From Oscillospiraceae bacterium (GTDB lineage: Bacteria > Bacillota > Clostridia > Oscillospirales > Acutalibacteraceae), in contig SVPQ01000005.1 of NCBI GenBank assembly GCA_015065845.1, positions 1 to 64,000 of the forward strand: DNA of 64,000 nt, in the 5' to 3' direction. Shown here piece after piece: positions 49,280-58,637 of the stretch (position 1 is its first letter; the number at the start of each line of letters is the position of its first letter). A model generated the notes under the pieces. The model did no database searches and was not told the DNA's origin. It was given only the letters and a program-made list of their open reading frames with translations. A program made the translations under genes and the position numbers.

Positions 49280-49310
49280 GACAGCACCTGGAACAAGGTG
49301 CTGTTTTTTA
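49280..49310 (+). terminator. Intrinsic terminator
   Basis: acagcacctggaacaaggtgctgtttttt. Confidence 0.85.
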
Positions 49311-49324
49311 TTGGAAGTGATAAA

Positions 49325-50101
49325 ATGCTCTCTTCAGAAAGAATAAAAGACTATTTGTGCAAAGAATTACAAGGAATAGAAATAAATACTTTTGATGAAG
49401 TCACATCTACAAACACACTTTTAAAAGAAGAAGGAAAGAATAAAAGCGAGTTTTGTACTATAATTGCTTCTTCACAAACTAGTGGCAGAGGTAGACTTGG
49501 CAGAAGTTTTTACTCACCCCAAAGTAGCGGTGTTTATTTCAGTGTTCTTTTAAAACCCGAATTAGAAATTCAGAAAGCTATTTTAATTACAACCGCGGCG
49601 GCAGTAGCAGTAACAAGAACTTTAGAAATTCTCGGTTGTGATAATTCACAAATAAAATGGGTGAATGATATTTTTGTGAATAACAAAAAAGTCTGCGGAA
49701 TTTTAACGGAAAGCGTTGTAAACACAGAAACTAAAAAAATAGATTTTGCAGTTCTTGGTGTCGGAATAAATCTTGTGAAACCGAAAGAGGGTTTTCCTGA
49801 AGATATAAAGAATATTGCAGGTGCGGTATTCAGTGAAGAAACACCATTTATCAAAGAGAGATTTGTTGCAGAGTTTCTGAACGAGTTTTACAAAATTTAT
49901 GTAAATCTTAGTGAAGCAGAATTTATGTTTGAATATAAAAATAAGTGTTTTTGCATAGGTAGAGAAATTTCTGTAATTTCAGGTGACTCAGTAAGACAGG
50001 GTACTGCAATTTCAATTGATAAAAATGCCAGGTTACTGGTAAAATTCCCCGATGATCACACTGAATTTATAAGTAGCGGAGAAATCAGCATTAAAATGTA
50101 A
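49325..50101 (+). CDS. birA: Biotin--[acetyl-CoA-carboxylase] ligase (no HTH domain)
   Basis: SSQTSGRGRLGRSFYSPQSSGVYFSVLLKP, IKWVNDIFVNNKKVCGILTES, GVGINL. Confidence 0.93.
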   Translation: MLSSERIKDYLCKELQGIEINTFDEVTSTNTLLKEEGKNKSEFCTIIASSQTSGRGRLGRSFYSPQSSGVYFSVLLKPELEIQKAILITTAAAVAVTRTLEILGCDNSQIKWVNDIFVNNKKVCGILTESVVNTETKKIDFAVLGVGINLVKPKEGFPEDIKNIAGAVFSEETPFIKERFVAEFLNEFYKIYVNLSEAEFMFEYKNKCFCIGREISVISGDSVRQGTAISIDKNARLLVKFPDDHTEFISSGEISIKM

Positions 50102-50259
50102 GGCACCTTAACCAAAAAAATGAAAAAAACATTAGAATTGTTGCTAAAATTTTTCATATTCTCTTGCAATTGGTAAAAGAGTGTGGTAAAATGCAATGTG
50201 TATATATGGGGTATAATGCCAGTAGGCGAATTCCCTAAGTCGTTATTAGGAGGATATAT

Positions 50260-51984
50260 ATGAAGGCATTTAAAAAAGTGTTATGTATTACACTTGCACT
50301 TATGCTTGCAGGTCTTGCACTTATGGCACCTGTTGCCGCTGCTACAGATGTTCCACTTATAGTTGTTCAGGGCTTTGCTGCAATTCCGCTTGTTAAAAAT
50401 GCAGGTACAGAACAGGAGTTACAGGTTTTCCCACCAGAAAATCTTGCAACAGATGGTAATGTCGCAAAACTTACAACTGCTTTAATTACAGGTTTTATTG
50501 AGTATGGTGCTAATGGCGCAAACTGGGACTCATTCGGTAAAAGAGTTCTTCCTATAGTTAAAGATATGTTAGCAGATGTTGCTTACAATACAGATGGTAC
50601 ACCTGTAAATGACAATGTTACTCACGAAACTTACGATGAGCCAATGTCATCTTACACAGAAGAAGAGAAGAAAGCTATCTTTACTGCTTTTGGTTTGAAA
50701 TATGCAGAACAATATAATGAAGATTTGGTATATGCATTCGGTTATGACTGGCGTCAGAGCCCTATTGACTGTGCAGACCAACTTAATGATTTCATTAGTT
50801 ATGTTAAAGCAAGAACAGGTTCAAATAAGGTTAATGTTGTAGCTATCAGTCAGGGTTCAGCAGTTACTCTTGCTTACCTTGCACAATATGGTGGTTCAGA
50901 TATTAACAACCTTGTTTTCGCTTCTCCTGCATGGCAGGGTACATCTCTCGCAGGTGATGCTTTCACAGGTAATATTGATATAGATGTTTACGCATTTGAA
51001 AACTTTATGGTTGGTATGTCTGACGGCAGTGCTACTACTCATATAATGGCTGTTATTCTTTCTTCGTTTGCTACAAGTGAAGAGTTTACAGAAGAATGGT
51101 TCCTTATTTTAGAAAAGGCAATTGAAGGTATGGAACCACGCATTTATTCAGATATTATTGTTCCTATGTTAGCAGGTATGCCAGGTCTCTGGTCTTTAGT
51201 ACCAGCAGATTATTATGAAGATGCAAAAACATTCCTTTTCCCTGATGGTGTAGATTCTGACCTTTTAGCAAAAATTGATGATTACAACAAAATTCAGACA
51301 GATGCTAAAAGAATTATTGAAGAAGCAGAAAAAGCTGGTATGAAATTTGCTATTGTATGCGGCTATAATAGACAAATTGCTCCTATTAACGATAACCTTA
51401 ACACAAGTGATATGGTTGTAGATACAAAATATGCTAGTGGCGGTGCTACTTGTGCAGATTACCTTACTGCTTTCTCAGATTGGGATTTCGGTGGTAAAGG
51501 TGCTTACAAACAAGCCAACCCAGATGGTCACTACCATATTTCTTGGGACTATAAAGTTGACGCTTCAACATGTATGTTCCCTGAACAGACATGGTTCATT
51601 AAAAACCTTCAACATGTTGCTTATGGTACTTATGAAGGCGACGGTACTTGTGATATAGTTATGTGGCTTCTTTCAATGAAAAAGCAACACACAGTATTCA
51701 CAGATAAAGAAAATTACCCTCAATTCAGTCTCTATAACACTTATAAGAGATTTACTAAGGGCATAAATATGGATACTTGTCTTGGTGATGTTAATCACGA
51801 CTATTTAATTACAACTGCTGATGCAAGATTAGCTCTTAAAATGGCAGCAGGTCTTAAAGATATCCCAGAAGATGAAGATAAGAGAATTATCATTGACGCA
51901 AACGAAGATGGTGAAATCTCAACAGATGACGCAAGATTTATTCTTTGCTGGGCTGCGGGTATATCAACAGACGAACTTTATTAA
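50260..51984 (+). CDS. Secreted alpha/beta-hydrolase (lipase/LCAT-like) with C-terminal dockerin type I domain
   Basis: Signal peptide; AISQGSAVTLAYLAQYGG; C-terminal GDVNHDYLITTADARLALKMAAGL ... DANEDGEISTDDARFILCWAAGI. Confidence 0.85.
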   Translation: MKAFKKVLCITLALMLAGLALMAPVAAATDVPLIVVQGFAAIPLVKNAGTEQELQVFPPENLATDGNVAKLTTALITGFIEYGANGANWDSFGKRVLPIVKDMLADVAYNTDGTPVNDNVTHETYDEPMSSYTEEEKKAIFTAFGLKYAEQYNEDLVYAFGYDWRQSPIDCADQLNDFISYVKARTGSNKVNVVAISQGSAVTLAYLAQYGGSDINNLVFASPAWQGTSLAGDAFTGNIDIDVYAFENFMVGMSDGSATTHIMAVILSSFATSEEFTEEWFLILEKAIEGMEPRIYSDIIVPMLAGMPGLWSLVPADYYEDAKTFLFPDGVDSDLLAKIDDYNKIQTDAKRIIEEAEKAGMKFAIVCGYNRQIAPINDNLNTSDMVVDTKYASGGATCADYLTAFSDWDFGGKGAYKQANPDGHYHISWDYKVDASTCMFPEQTWFIKNLQHVAYGTYEGDGTCDIVMWLLSMKKQHTVFTDKENYPQFSLYNTYKRFTKGINMDTCLGDVNHDYLITTADARLALKMAAGLKDIPEDEDKRIIIDANEDGEISTDDARFILCWAAGISTDELY

Positions 51985-51988
51985 AAAG

Positions 51989-52130
51989 TAAATCGCTATA
52001 TTTGGCGCAGAACAAAGTCCCGAAACTTTCGAGTTTCGGGACTTTTAGTCATTTTTTCACCCGCTCGACGTACCTGTGTACGCCTTCGGGGATGAAGAAA
52101 ATGCCTTCTGTATCAAAATCTAGCGATTTA
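51989..52130. repeat. 142-bp intergenic element bounded by perfect 10-bp inverted repeats with two internal hairpins
   Basis: TAAATCGCTA (51989-51998) / TAGCGATTTA (52121-52130); internal hairpins near 52014-52046 and 52053-52099. Confidence 0.6.
52014..52046 (+). terminator. Intrinsic terminator
   Basis: aaagtcccgaaact ttcg agtttcgggactttt. Confidence 0.85.
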
Positions 52131-52219
52131 TTATTTCTTTCAAGCAATGATTTATATTGAAAAAATATCACTGCTATGTTAAAATGAAAATATAATTTAA
52201 ATGTAAGGGGAATGAAACT

Positions 52220-52714
52220 ATGAGCGAAAAATCTATTAAAAAAGCAGGCGTTATGCAAGCAGTGAAATTTGCGTTGTTTTCAGCATCTGCAGGAATCATT
52301 CAGGTTGTGTCTTTTACGCTTCTTAATGAATTTTTTCCTGATATGGAAGGTAACAACGCAATAACAAACTGGCTTTTTAACTCAGAATATGGCGCAAAAT
52401 ATCTTGTAGCGCTCATTCTTTCGGTGCTCTGGAATTTTACATTTAACCGTAAATTCACTTTTAAATCTGCTAATAATATTCCGATAGCAATGCTTAAAGT
52501 TTTCGGGTTCTACTGCGTGTTTACACCAGTTTCAGTTATTTTAGGCGAAATGGCAGCACAAAGATTTACTGCCGATTTTGTTGAATACATAATTTTAGGT
52601 GTTACTATGGCAACTAATATGGTAACAGAGTTTTTATATTGTAAATATGTAGTATATAACGAAAAAAGCGAGAATAAAGGTAAAAATAATGACAGAGAAG
52701 AAGCAACAAAATAA
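52220..52714 (+). CDS. GtrA family membrane protein
   Basis: Four TM; VLSVLWNFTFNRKFTFKS; MVTEFLYCKYVVYNEK. Confidence 0.85.
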   Translation: MSEKSIKKAGVMQAVKFALFSASAGIIQVVSFTLLNEFFPDMEGNNAITNWLFNSEYGAKYLVALILSVLWNFTFNRKFTFKSANNIPIAMLKVFGFYCVFTPVSVILGEMAAQRFTADFVEYIILGVTMATNMVTEFLYCKYVVYNEKSENKGKNNDREEATK

Positions 52715-53903
52715 AAAAAATACTGTTAATAAAAATAACATAAAGGCAAAATCACAAAGCAACAAATGTCCGGTTTCAAAAAAATGCGGAGGTTGTCAAC
52801 TCTGGAATTTAAGTTACGAAGAACAGCTTAGATATAAACAGGCAAAGGTTAATAAATTATTGGGGAGTTTCCACAAGGTTTCAACAATAATCGGAATGGA
52901 CTGTCCATTCCATTACAGAAACAAGGTACAGGCGGCTTTTGGTCGTACCCGTGGTGGCGAAATAATTTCTGGTGTGTACCAGTCAAGCACTCACAATATA
53001 GTTAAAATTGACAGTTGTTTAATTGAAGATAAAAAGGCAGACGAAATTATTGTAACCATAAGAAAACTTATTAAAAGTTTTAAACTTACTGTATTTGATG
53101 AGAAAAATATGAAAGGTTTTCTTCGTCATGTTCTCGTTAAAAGAGGTTTCACAACAAACGAAATAATGGTTGTTTTGGTTACAGGTGTTATTAACTTTCC
53201 GTCTAAAAATGCATTCGTTAAAGAACTTTTAAAAATCCACCCTGAAATTACCACAATCGTTCAGAATGTAAATAATAAATTTACAAGTATGATTTTAGGT
53301 GACAGAGAAGAAGTTCTTTTTGGTAATGGTTATATAGAAGATATTTTGTGTGGCAACCGTTTCAGAATTTCACCAAAATCATTTTATCAGATTAACCCTG
53401 TACAGACAGAAGTTCTTTATGGCAAGGCGATAGAATTTGCAGAACTTACAGGCACAGAAAGGGTAATTGACGCATATTGCGGAATTGGTACAATCGGTCT
53501 TATTGCCGCAAAAAATGTAAAGGAACTAATAGGTTGCGAAGTAAATGCAGACGCAATTAAAGACGCAAAAATCAACGCTAAAATCAATAATATAACTAAC
53601 GCAGAATTCATTTGTGCAGATGCGGGCGAATTTATGCTCAGAATGAAAGAAGCGAAAGAAAAAGCAGATGTCGTATTTATGGACCCACCAAGAGCTGGTA
53701 GCGACAGAAAATTCTTGTCATCTGTTTTAGCGCTGGCACCAGAAAAAATAGTTTATATAAGTTGTAACCCTGAAACTCAGCAAAGAGATTTGTTTTTCTT
53801 AACGAAAAATGGGTATAAGGTGAAGAAAATTCAACCGGTAGATATGTTTCCGTATACGAGCCATGTTGAGTGTGTTACACTACTTTGCCGTGCAACACAG
53901 TGA
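52689..53903 (+). CDS. 23S rRNA (uracil-5-)-methyltransferase, TrmA/RlmD family
   Basis: CGGCQLW, FYQINPVQTEVLYG, DAYCGIGTIGLIAA, VFMDPPRAG, YISCNPETQQRDL. Confidence 0.92.
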   Translation: MTEKKQQNKKNTVNKNNIKAKSQSNKCPVSKKCGGCQLWNLSYEEQLRYKQAKVNKLLGSFHKVSTIIGMDCPFHYRNKVQAAFGRTRGGEIISGVYQSSTHNIVKIDSCLIEDKKADEIIVTIRKLIKSFKLTVFDEKNMKGFLRHVLVKRGFTTNEIMVVLVTGVINFPSKNAFVKELLKIHPEITTIVQNVNNKFTSMILGDREEVLFGNGYIEDILCGNRFRISPKSFYQINPVQTEVLYGKAIEFAELTGTERVIDAYCGIGTIGLIAAKNVKELIGCEVNADAIKDAKINAKINNITNAEFICADAGEFMLRMKEAKEKADVVFMDPPRAGSDRKFLSSVLALAPEKIVYISCNPETQQRDLFFLTKNGYKVKKIQPVDMFPYTSHVECVTLLCRATQ

Positions 53904-53980
53904 TATAAATTCATACTGAATTTGCGATATATACTTTATGTATGCGATATACCTGCGGTGCGATATGTGCCTTGCGACAC
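53902..53980. repeat. Tandem micro-hairpin array with GCGATAT spacers
   Basis: GATAT-[AAATTCAtacTGAATTT]-GCGATAT-[ATACtttatGTAT]-GCGATAT-[ACCtgcGGT]-GCGATAT-[GTGccttgcgaCAC]. Confidence 0.75.
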
Positions 53981-53998
53981 GAGAAAGGAGAGAATATT

Positions 53999-54325
53999 AT
54001 GGCAAAATTTGAAACACGAGTAACAGGAGATTTTTACACAGTTGTTAAAAGAATTGAAGATGGGATAATTAACGGTTCTTTTACTGCTTCACTTGAAGAT
54101 TCAAGCGATTTTAAAATAGATGATGCACTTTGTAGTGTCCGTGTTTTTGAAAGATATAGTTACACAGGTTCAAACAGGGTGAGTCTTAGTGTTACATTTT
54201 TTCAGAACAACAGCGAGATTTTAATTTCTGCAATTACATCAGGTGGAAGTCAGGGAGCACTTTTCAAAATAAATACATTTGGTGAAGAAGCGTTTCTTGA
54301 TAAAATTAAAGAATTGTTAAACTAA
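53999..54325 (+). CDS. Small conserved protein (DUF6054-like)
   Basis: MAKFETRVTGDFYTVVKRIEDGIINGSFTASLEDSSDF...; ATG 53999 behind aaaggagag, correcting ORF start 53942. Confidence 0.6.
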   Translation: MAKFETRVTGDFYTVVKRIEDGIINGSFTASLEDSSDFKIDDALCSVRVFERYSYTGSNRVSLSVTFFQNNSEILISAITSGGSQGALFKINTFGEEAFLDKIKELLN

Positions 54326-54348
54326 AAATATAATGGTGGTAAGTTTTA

Positions 54349-55407
54349 ATGACTAAAGAACGAGTAGTATATTTTGATTATTTAAGAGTTTTCGCAATGC
54401 TTGCGGTTATAGTGTTACATATAGCAACACAGAATTGGGAAAATGGGGATGTATATGGTTTTCAGTGGAATGTTCTGAATTTTTATGACAGTCTTGTCAG
54501 GTGGGGTGTACCGGTATTCGTTATGATAAGTGGTGCATTGTTTCTTGGAAGAAAAGTCGAAATTAAAAAACTTTACACTAAAAATATATCCCGTTTAGCA
54601 GTTGCTTTTATTGTGTGGTCGGTGTTTTATGCATTGTGGCTTCCTTTGTCAAAACTTGTTTTAACAGGCGAAAATACATTATCATTGAATACAATAGCAT
54701 CTGAAATTATTACCGGTGCATATCATATGTGGTTTATTCCTATGATTATAGGACTTTATGTGTGTTTACCAATTATAAAACAGTTTACAGAAAACAAGAA
54801 AGTAACTGAATATTATCTTTTATTTTCATTTATATTTGCTTTTGCAGTTCCTGAAATTCTGAATATAATAAAAGACTTTTTCGGGTTTCAGATAATTGAA
54901 AGTTTCAGTAAATTGCTTTCAGATATGCATCTTGATATGCTTTTGGGCTATTCATTTTATTTTGTTCTGGGATATTATCTGAGTAATAAAGAATTCACCA
55001 AAAAGCAACGAGGGGCTTTATATTTATCAGGTGTTTCAGGATTTATAATTACCGTTTTATTAACCGCTCTGGCATCAAGAAAAACAGGCTCGGCAGTTGA
55101 AACATATTACCTGAATTTTAATGTGAATGTTCTTTTTGAAGCGGTAGCGGTGTTTGTTTTATTTAAGAAAATGAACTTTAAAAATGAAAAAATCAACAGA
55201 TTAATGTTTAATTTTTCAAAATACAGTTTTGGTGCATACTTAGTACACATATTTGTTATAAGTCTTCTGATTGCAGTCGGAATAAACACATCAATAGTAA
55301 ATCCGCTATTATCTGTTCCACTTGTGTCATTTATTGTAATTGTTGCATCATTTTTAATTTCTTTTATTATCAATAAAATTCCTTTTATAAATAAATGGGT
55401 GGTTTAA
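54349..55407 (+). CDS. Acyltransferase 3 family membrane protein
   Basis: YFDYLRVFAMLAVIVLHI, GVPVFVMISGALFL, FGAYLVHIFVI. Confidence 0.9.
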   Translation: MTKERVVYFDYLRVFAMLAVIVLHIATQNWENGDVYGFQWNVLNFYDSLVRWGVPVFVMISGALFLGRKVEIKKLYTKNISRLAVAFIVWSVFYALWLPLSKLVLTGENTLSLNTIASEIITGAYHMWFIPMIIGLYVCLPIIKQFTENKKVTEYYLLFSFIFAFAVPEILNIIKDFFGFQIIESFSKLLSDMHLDMLLGYSFYFVLGYYLSNKEFTKKQRGALYLSGVSGFIITVLLTALASRKTGSAVETYYLNFNVNVLFEAVAVFVLFKKMNFKNEKINRLMFNFSKYSFGAYLVHIFVISLLIAVGINTSIVNPLLSVPLVSFIVIVASFLISFIINKIPFINKWVV

Positions 55408-56130
55408 ATGAAAAAGAAAATTACACTTGTAATAATAGTTGTTTTAATTGCAAGTTTAATAGGTAGTACAGTTTATTATATAAACGATTATTACCACGCT
55501 GATGAAATGGCGGTTTCTTTAATTACTGCACCAAAGACAAATGTTATAGTAACAGAAGAAAACGGTGCGTTTACATTTAAACCACGAAATGCAACAAAGG
55601 GAATTATCTTTTACCCTGGTGGAAAGGTACAAGCAGAAAGTTATGCACCTTTAATGCACTCACTTGCAGAAAATGGTATTCTTTCTGTATTAGTTACAAT
55701 GCCCGGTAATTTAGCAGTTTTAGATATGAATGCCGCAGAAGGAATATATGAAAAGTACCCTGAAATTGAAAGCTGGTATATGGCAGGTCATTCTTTAGGT
55801 GGTTCAATGGCGGCAAGTTATATTGCAGAAAACAGCAAAGATTTTGATGGTATTATTTTACTTGCTTCATATTCGACTGCAGATTTAAGTAATTCGGGGT
55901 TAGATGTTATTTCAATTTATGGTACTAATGATGGTGTTCTTAATATGGAAAAATATGAAGAATATAAACCGAATTTACCTGAAGATTTTAAAGAAGTTGT
56001 AATTAATGGCGGTTGTCACGCGTATTTTGGTGCTTATGGTGAGCAGGAGGGTGACAAAAAGGCAACTATTACAAGAGAAGAACAAATTGAAATTACAGTA
56101 AAGGAAATATTACAATTTATAAATAATTAA
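55408..56130 (+). CDS. Alpha/beta hydrolase, N-terminal TM
   Basis: GIIFYPGGKV, YMAGHSLGGSMAASY nucleophile elbow, GGCHAYFG. Confidence 0.82.
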   Translation: MKKKITLVIIVVLIASLIGSTVYYINDYYHADEMAVSLITAPKTNVIVTEENGAFTFKPRNATKGIIFYPGGKVQAESYAPLMHSLAENGILSVLVTMPGNLAVLDMNAAEGIYEKYPEIESWYMAGHSLGGSMAASYIAENSKDFDGIILLASYSTADLSNSGLDVISIYGTNDGVLNMEKYEEYKPNLPEDFKEVVINGGCHAYFGAYGEQEGDKKATITREEQIEITVKEILQFINN

Positions 56131-56241
56131 AAAAAATTGCCTTGTTCGTGAAGAAAACTCTTGACGAATGGGGCATTTGGTTTTAAAATATTTCTGTTAT
56201 TTTATTTTTAGTTTGTAAAACTACTTATGGAGTTGGTAAAA

Positions 56242-57225
56242 ATGATAAAAATTGGTCTTTACGGTTACGGAAACATCGCTAAAGGTGTAGAGTGTGCAAT
56301 AATGCAGAATGAAGATATGTGTCTAACTTCTGTATTTACACGCCGTGACCCTGCTACTGTAAAGGTAATGACAGAGGGCGTTTCTGTTTACCATACCGAT
56401 GATATTTTAAATCACAAAGACGAAATAGATGTTCTTGTTATGTGTGGTGGCAGTGCGACGGATTTACCTGAACAGACACCGAAAATGGCAGAATATTTTA
56501 ATGTAGTAGACAGTTTTGACACTCACAAAAGAATACCAGAACATTTTTCTAATGTAGACGAAAAAGCAAAAAAAGGCGAAAAGACTGCAATTATTTCTGT
56601 TGGTTGGGATCCTGGTATGTTCTCTCTTTTAAGACTTTACGGCAGTGCTATTTTGCCTGATGGTGCAGACTACACATTCTGGGGTAAAGGTGTAAGTCAG
56701 GGTCACTCTGACGCTATAAGACGCATTGACGGTGTTATTGACGCAAGACAATACACAATTCCTGTAGAAAGTGCTTTAGAGGCAGTAAGAAGTGGTTCAC
56801 AACCAGCTCTTACAACAAGACAGAAACACACAAGAGAATGTTTTGTTGTTGTAGAAGATGGTGCAGACAAAGAACGCATTGAAAGAGAAATAGTTACTAT
56901 GAAAAACTATTTTGATGAATATGATACAACAGTAAACTTTATTTCAATGGAAGAATTACAGAAAAATCATAGCGGTATTCCACACGGTGGTTTTGTAATC
57001 CGTACAGGTAAAACAGGTAAAAATAAAGAAAATAACCATGTTATTGAATATAGTCTCAAATTAGACTCTAACCCTGAGTTTACTTCAAGTGTAATTGTAG
57101 CTTACGCAAGAGCTGCTTACCGTCTTAATAAAGAGGGTGACTGTGGTTGCAAAACTGTATTTGACATTGCACCGAAGTACCTTTCGCTTAAATCAAATGA
57201 TGAATTGAGAGCAAGTATGCTTTAA
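56242..57225 (+). CDS. ddh: meso-Diaminopimelate D-dehydrogenase
   Basis: MIKIGLYGYGNIAKGVE; MCGGSATDLPEQTPKMAEYFNVVDSFDTH; VGWDPGMFSLLRLY; GKGVSQGHSDAIRRIDGV. Confidence 0.92.
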   Translation: MIKIGLYGYGNIAKGVECAIMQNEDMCLTSVFTRRDPATVKVMTEGVSVYHTDDILNHKDEIDVLVMCGGSATDLPEQTPKMAEYFNVVDSFDTHKRIPEHFSNVDEKAKKGEKTAIISVGWDPGMFSLLRLYGSAILPDGADYTFWGKGVSQGHSDAIRRIDGVIDARQYTIPVESALEAVRSGSQPALTTRQKHTRECFVVVEDGADKERIEREIVTMKNYFDEYDTTVNFISMEELQKNHSGIPHGGFVIRTGKTGKNKENNHVIEYSLKLDSNPEFTSSVIVAYARAAYRLNKEGDCGCKTVFDIAPKYLSLKSNDELRASML

Positions 57226-57233
57226 AAAATATA

Positions 57234-57270
57234 AAAAGAATTGCAAGTCAATTGATTTGCAATTCTTTTT
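57234..57270 (+). terminator. Intrinsic terminator after ddh
   Basis: aaaagaattgcaa ... tttgcaattctttt plus T-tract. Confidence 0.85.
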
Positions 57271-57308
57271 TTATTTGAAAGTGAATATAAATAACTGGGG
57301 GTGTTTAT

Positions 57309-58586
57309 ATGAAAATATTAAAACCAGGTAGTCGTGGTACAGATGTTTATATTTTGCAACTCGCACTTAACAGGGCAGGGTATTTAAACGAAGAGCCAGA
57401 CGGTATTTTTGGAGCGCGTACTACAAATGCAGTTTTACGCTTTCAGGGAGATAGCAATTTAAAACAGGATGGAATTGCAGGGGTACGCACATGGAATGCG
57501 TTATTGCCTTATTTAAAGGGGTATAAAGTACACAGAGTTGTGCGTGGCGATACTTTATGGAAAGTTTCGCAGATTTATAACACGAGTGTAAATTCAATTC
57601 TTTTAGCAAACCCTAATATTAACCCCGAAAATTTGCGTGTCGGTTCAAATATAGTTGTACCACTCGGATTTTCTGTTGTGCCGACTAATGTGCCTTATAC
57701 ATACCAGTTAGTTTCTTTTATTCTTGAGGGGTTAGAGATGCGTTTCCCTTTTCTGAGTGGTGGTGTAATCGGGCAGAGTGTAATGGGTAAAAATATTCCT
57801 TTTGTTAAAATAGGCAATGGTCAGACCGAACTTTTTTACAATGCGTCACACCATGCAAACGAATGGCTCACAACACCGGTGCTTTTAAAATTCTTAGAAG
57901 ATTACGCTGAAAATTATGCAACGGGTGGCGAGATTTTTAACACGAGTGCAAGAGAGCTTTACAACAAAGCATCATTATATATTGTGCCTGTTGTAAACCC
58001 TGACGGAATTGATTTGGTAAATGGTGTCGTGCCTGGTGGGAAATTTTTAACTCAGGCACAGAATTTAGCAGGGAATTACCCTAATATACCATACCCGAAT
58101 GGATGGAAAGCAAATATAAATGGCGTTGATTTGAATCTGCAATACCCTGCAAACTGGGAAAGAGCAAAAGATATTAAATTTTCACAAGGCTTCACAATTC
58201 CTGGTCCGAGAGATTTTGTAGGTACTGCACCTTTAACAGAACCTGAAGTAAGAGCAGTTTATAATTTTACAAGAAATCACGATTTCAGACTTACTCTTTC
58301 TTATCATAGTCAGGGAGAAATAATTTATTGGAAATATCTTGATTACGAACCTGAAAATTCAAGAAGAATTGCTGAATATTTTGGTGAAGTAAGTGGTTAC
58401 GCGGTAGAAGAAACACCATATTCATCAGGTTTTGCAGGCTATAAAGACTGGTTTATTGAAACTTATAACCGACCAGGTTACACAATAGAAATTGGTATTG
58501 GAATGAGTCCCCTGCCTCTTTCACAATTTGCCGAAATTTATAAAGATAATATCGGTATTCTCGTTGGTGGTATTACAGAGATATAA
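57309..58586 (+). CDS. Peptidoglycan-binding + LysM + M14 carboxypeptidase (gamma-D-glutamyl-meso-DAP peptidase-like)
   Basis: LKPGSRGTDVYILQLALNRAGY, VVRGDTLWKVSQIYNTSVNSILLANPNI, NASHHANEW (zinc site), TIEIGIG. Confidence 0.92.
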   Translation: MKILKPGSRGTDVYILQLALNRAGYLNEEPDGIFGARTTNAVLRFQGDSNLKQDGIAGVRTWNALLPYLKGYKVHRVVRGDTLWKVSQIYNTSVNSILLANPNINPENLRVGSNIVVPLGFSVVPTNVPYTYQLVSFILEGLEMRFPFLSGGVIGQSVMGKNIPFVKIGNGQTELFYNASHHANEWLTTPVLLKFLEDYAENYATGGEIFNTSARELYNKASLYIVPVVNPDGIDLVNGVVPGGKFLTQAQNLAGNYPNIPYPNGWKANINGVDLNLQYPANWERAKDIKFSQGFTIPGPRDFVGTAPLTEPEVRAVYNFTRNHDFRLTLSYHSQGEIIYWKYLDYEPENSRRIAEYFGEVSGYAVEETPYSSGFAGYKDWFIETYNRPGYTIEIGIGMSPLPLSQFAEIYKDNIGILVGGITEI

Positions 58587-58588
58587 AA

Positions 58589-58634
58589 AAGGAACTGACT
58601 TAGAATTTTTGAGAATTTTAAGTCAGTTCTTTGT
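58589..58634. terminator. Hairpin terminator between convergent genes
   Basis: aaggaactgactta ... taagtcagttctttg. Confidence 0.75.
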
Positions 58635-58637
58635 TTT

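Noticed and set aside
53902-53980. Possible mini-CRISPR
   Set aside because: Constant unit is only 7 nt and the variable units are palindromes; no cas genes nearby.
53942-53998. N-terminal 19 codons of the ORF-track call 53942-54325
   Set aside because: This stretch is the hairpin array; ATG at 53999 has a proper SD.
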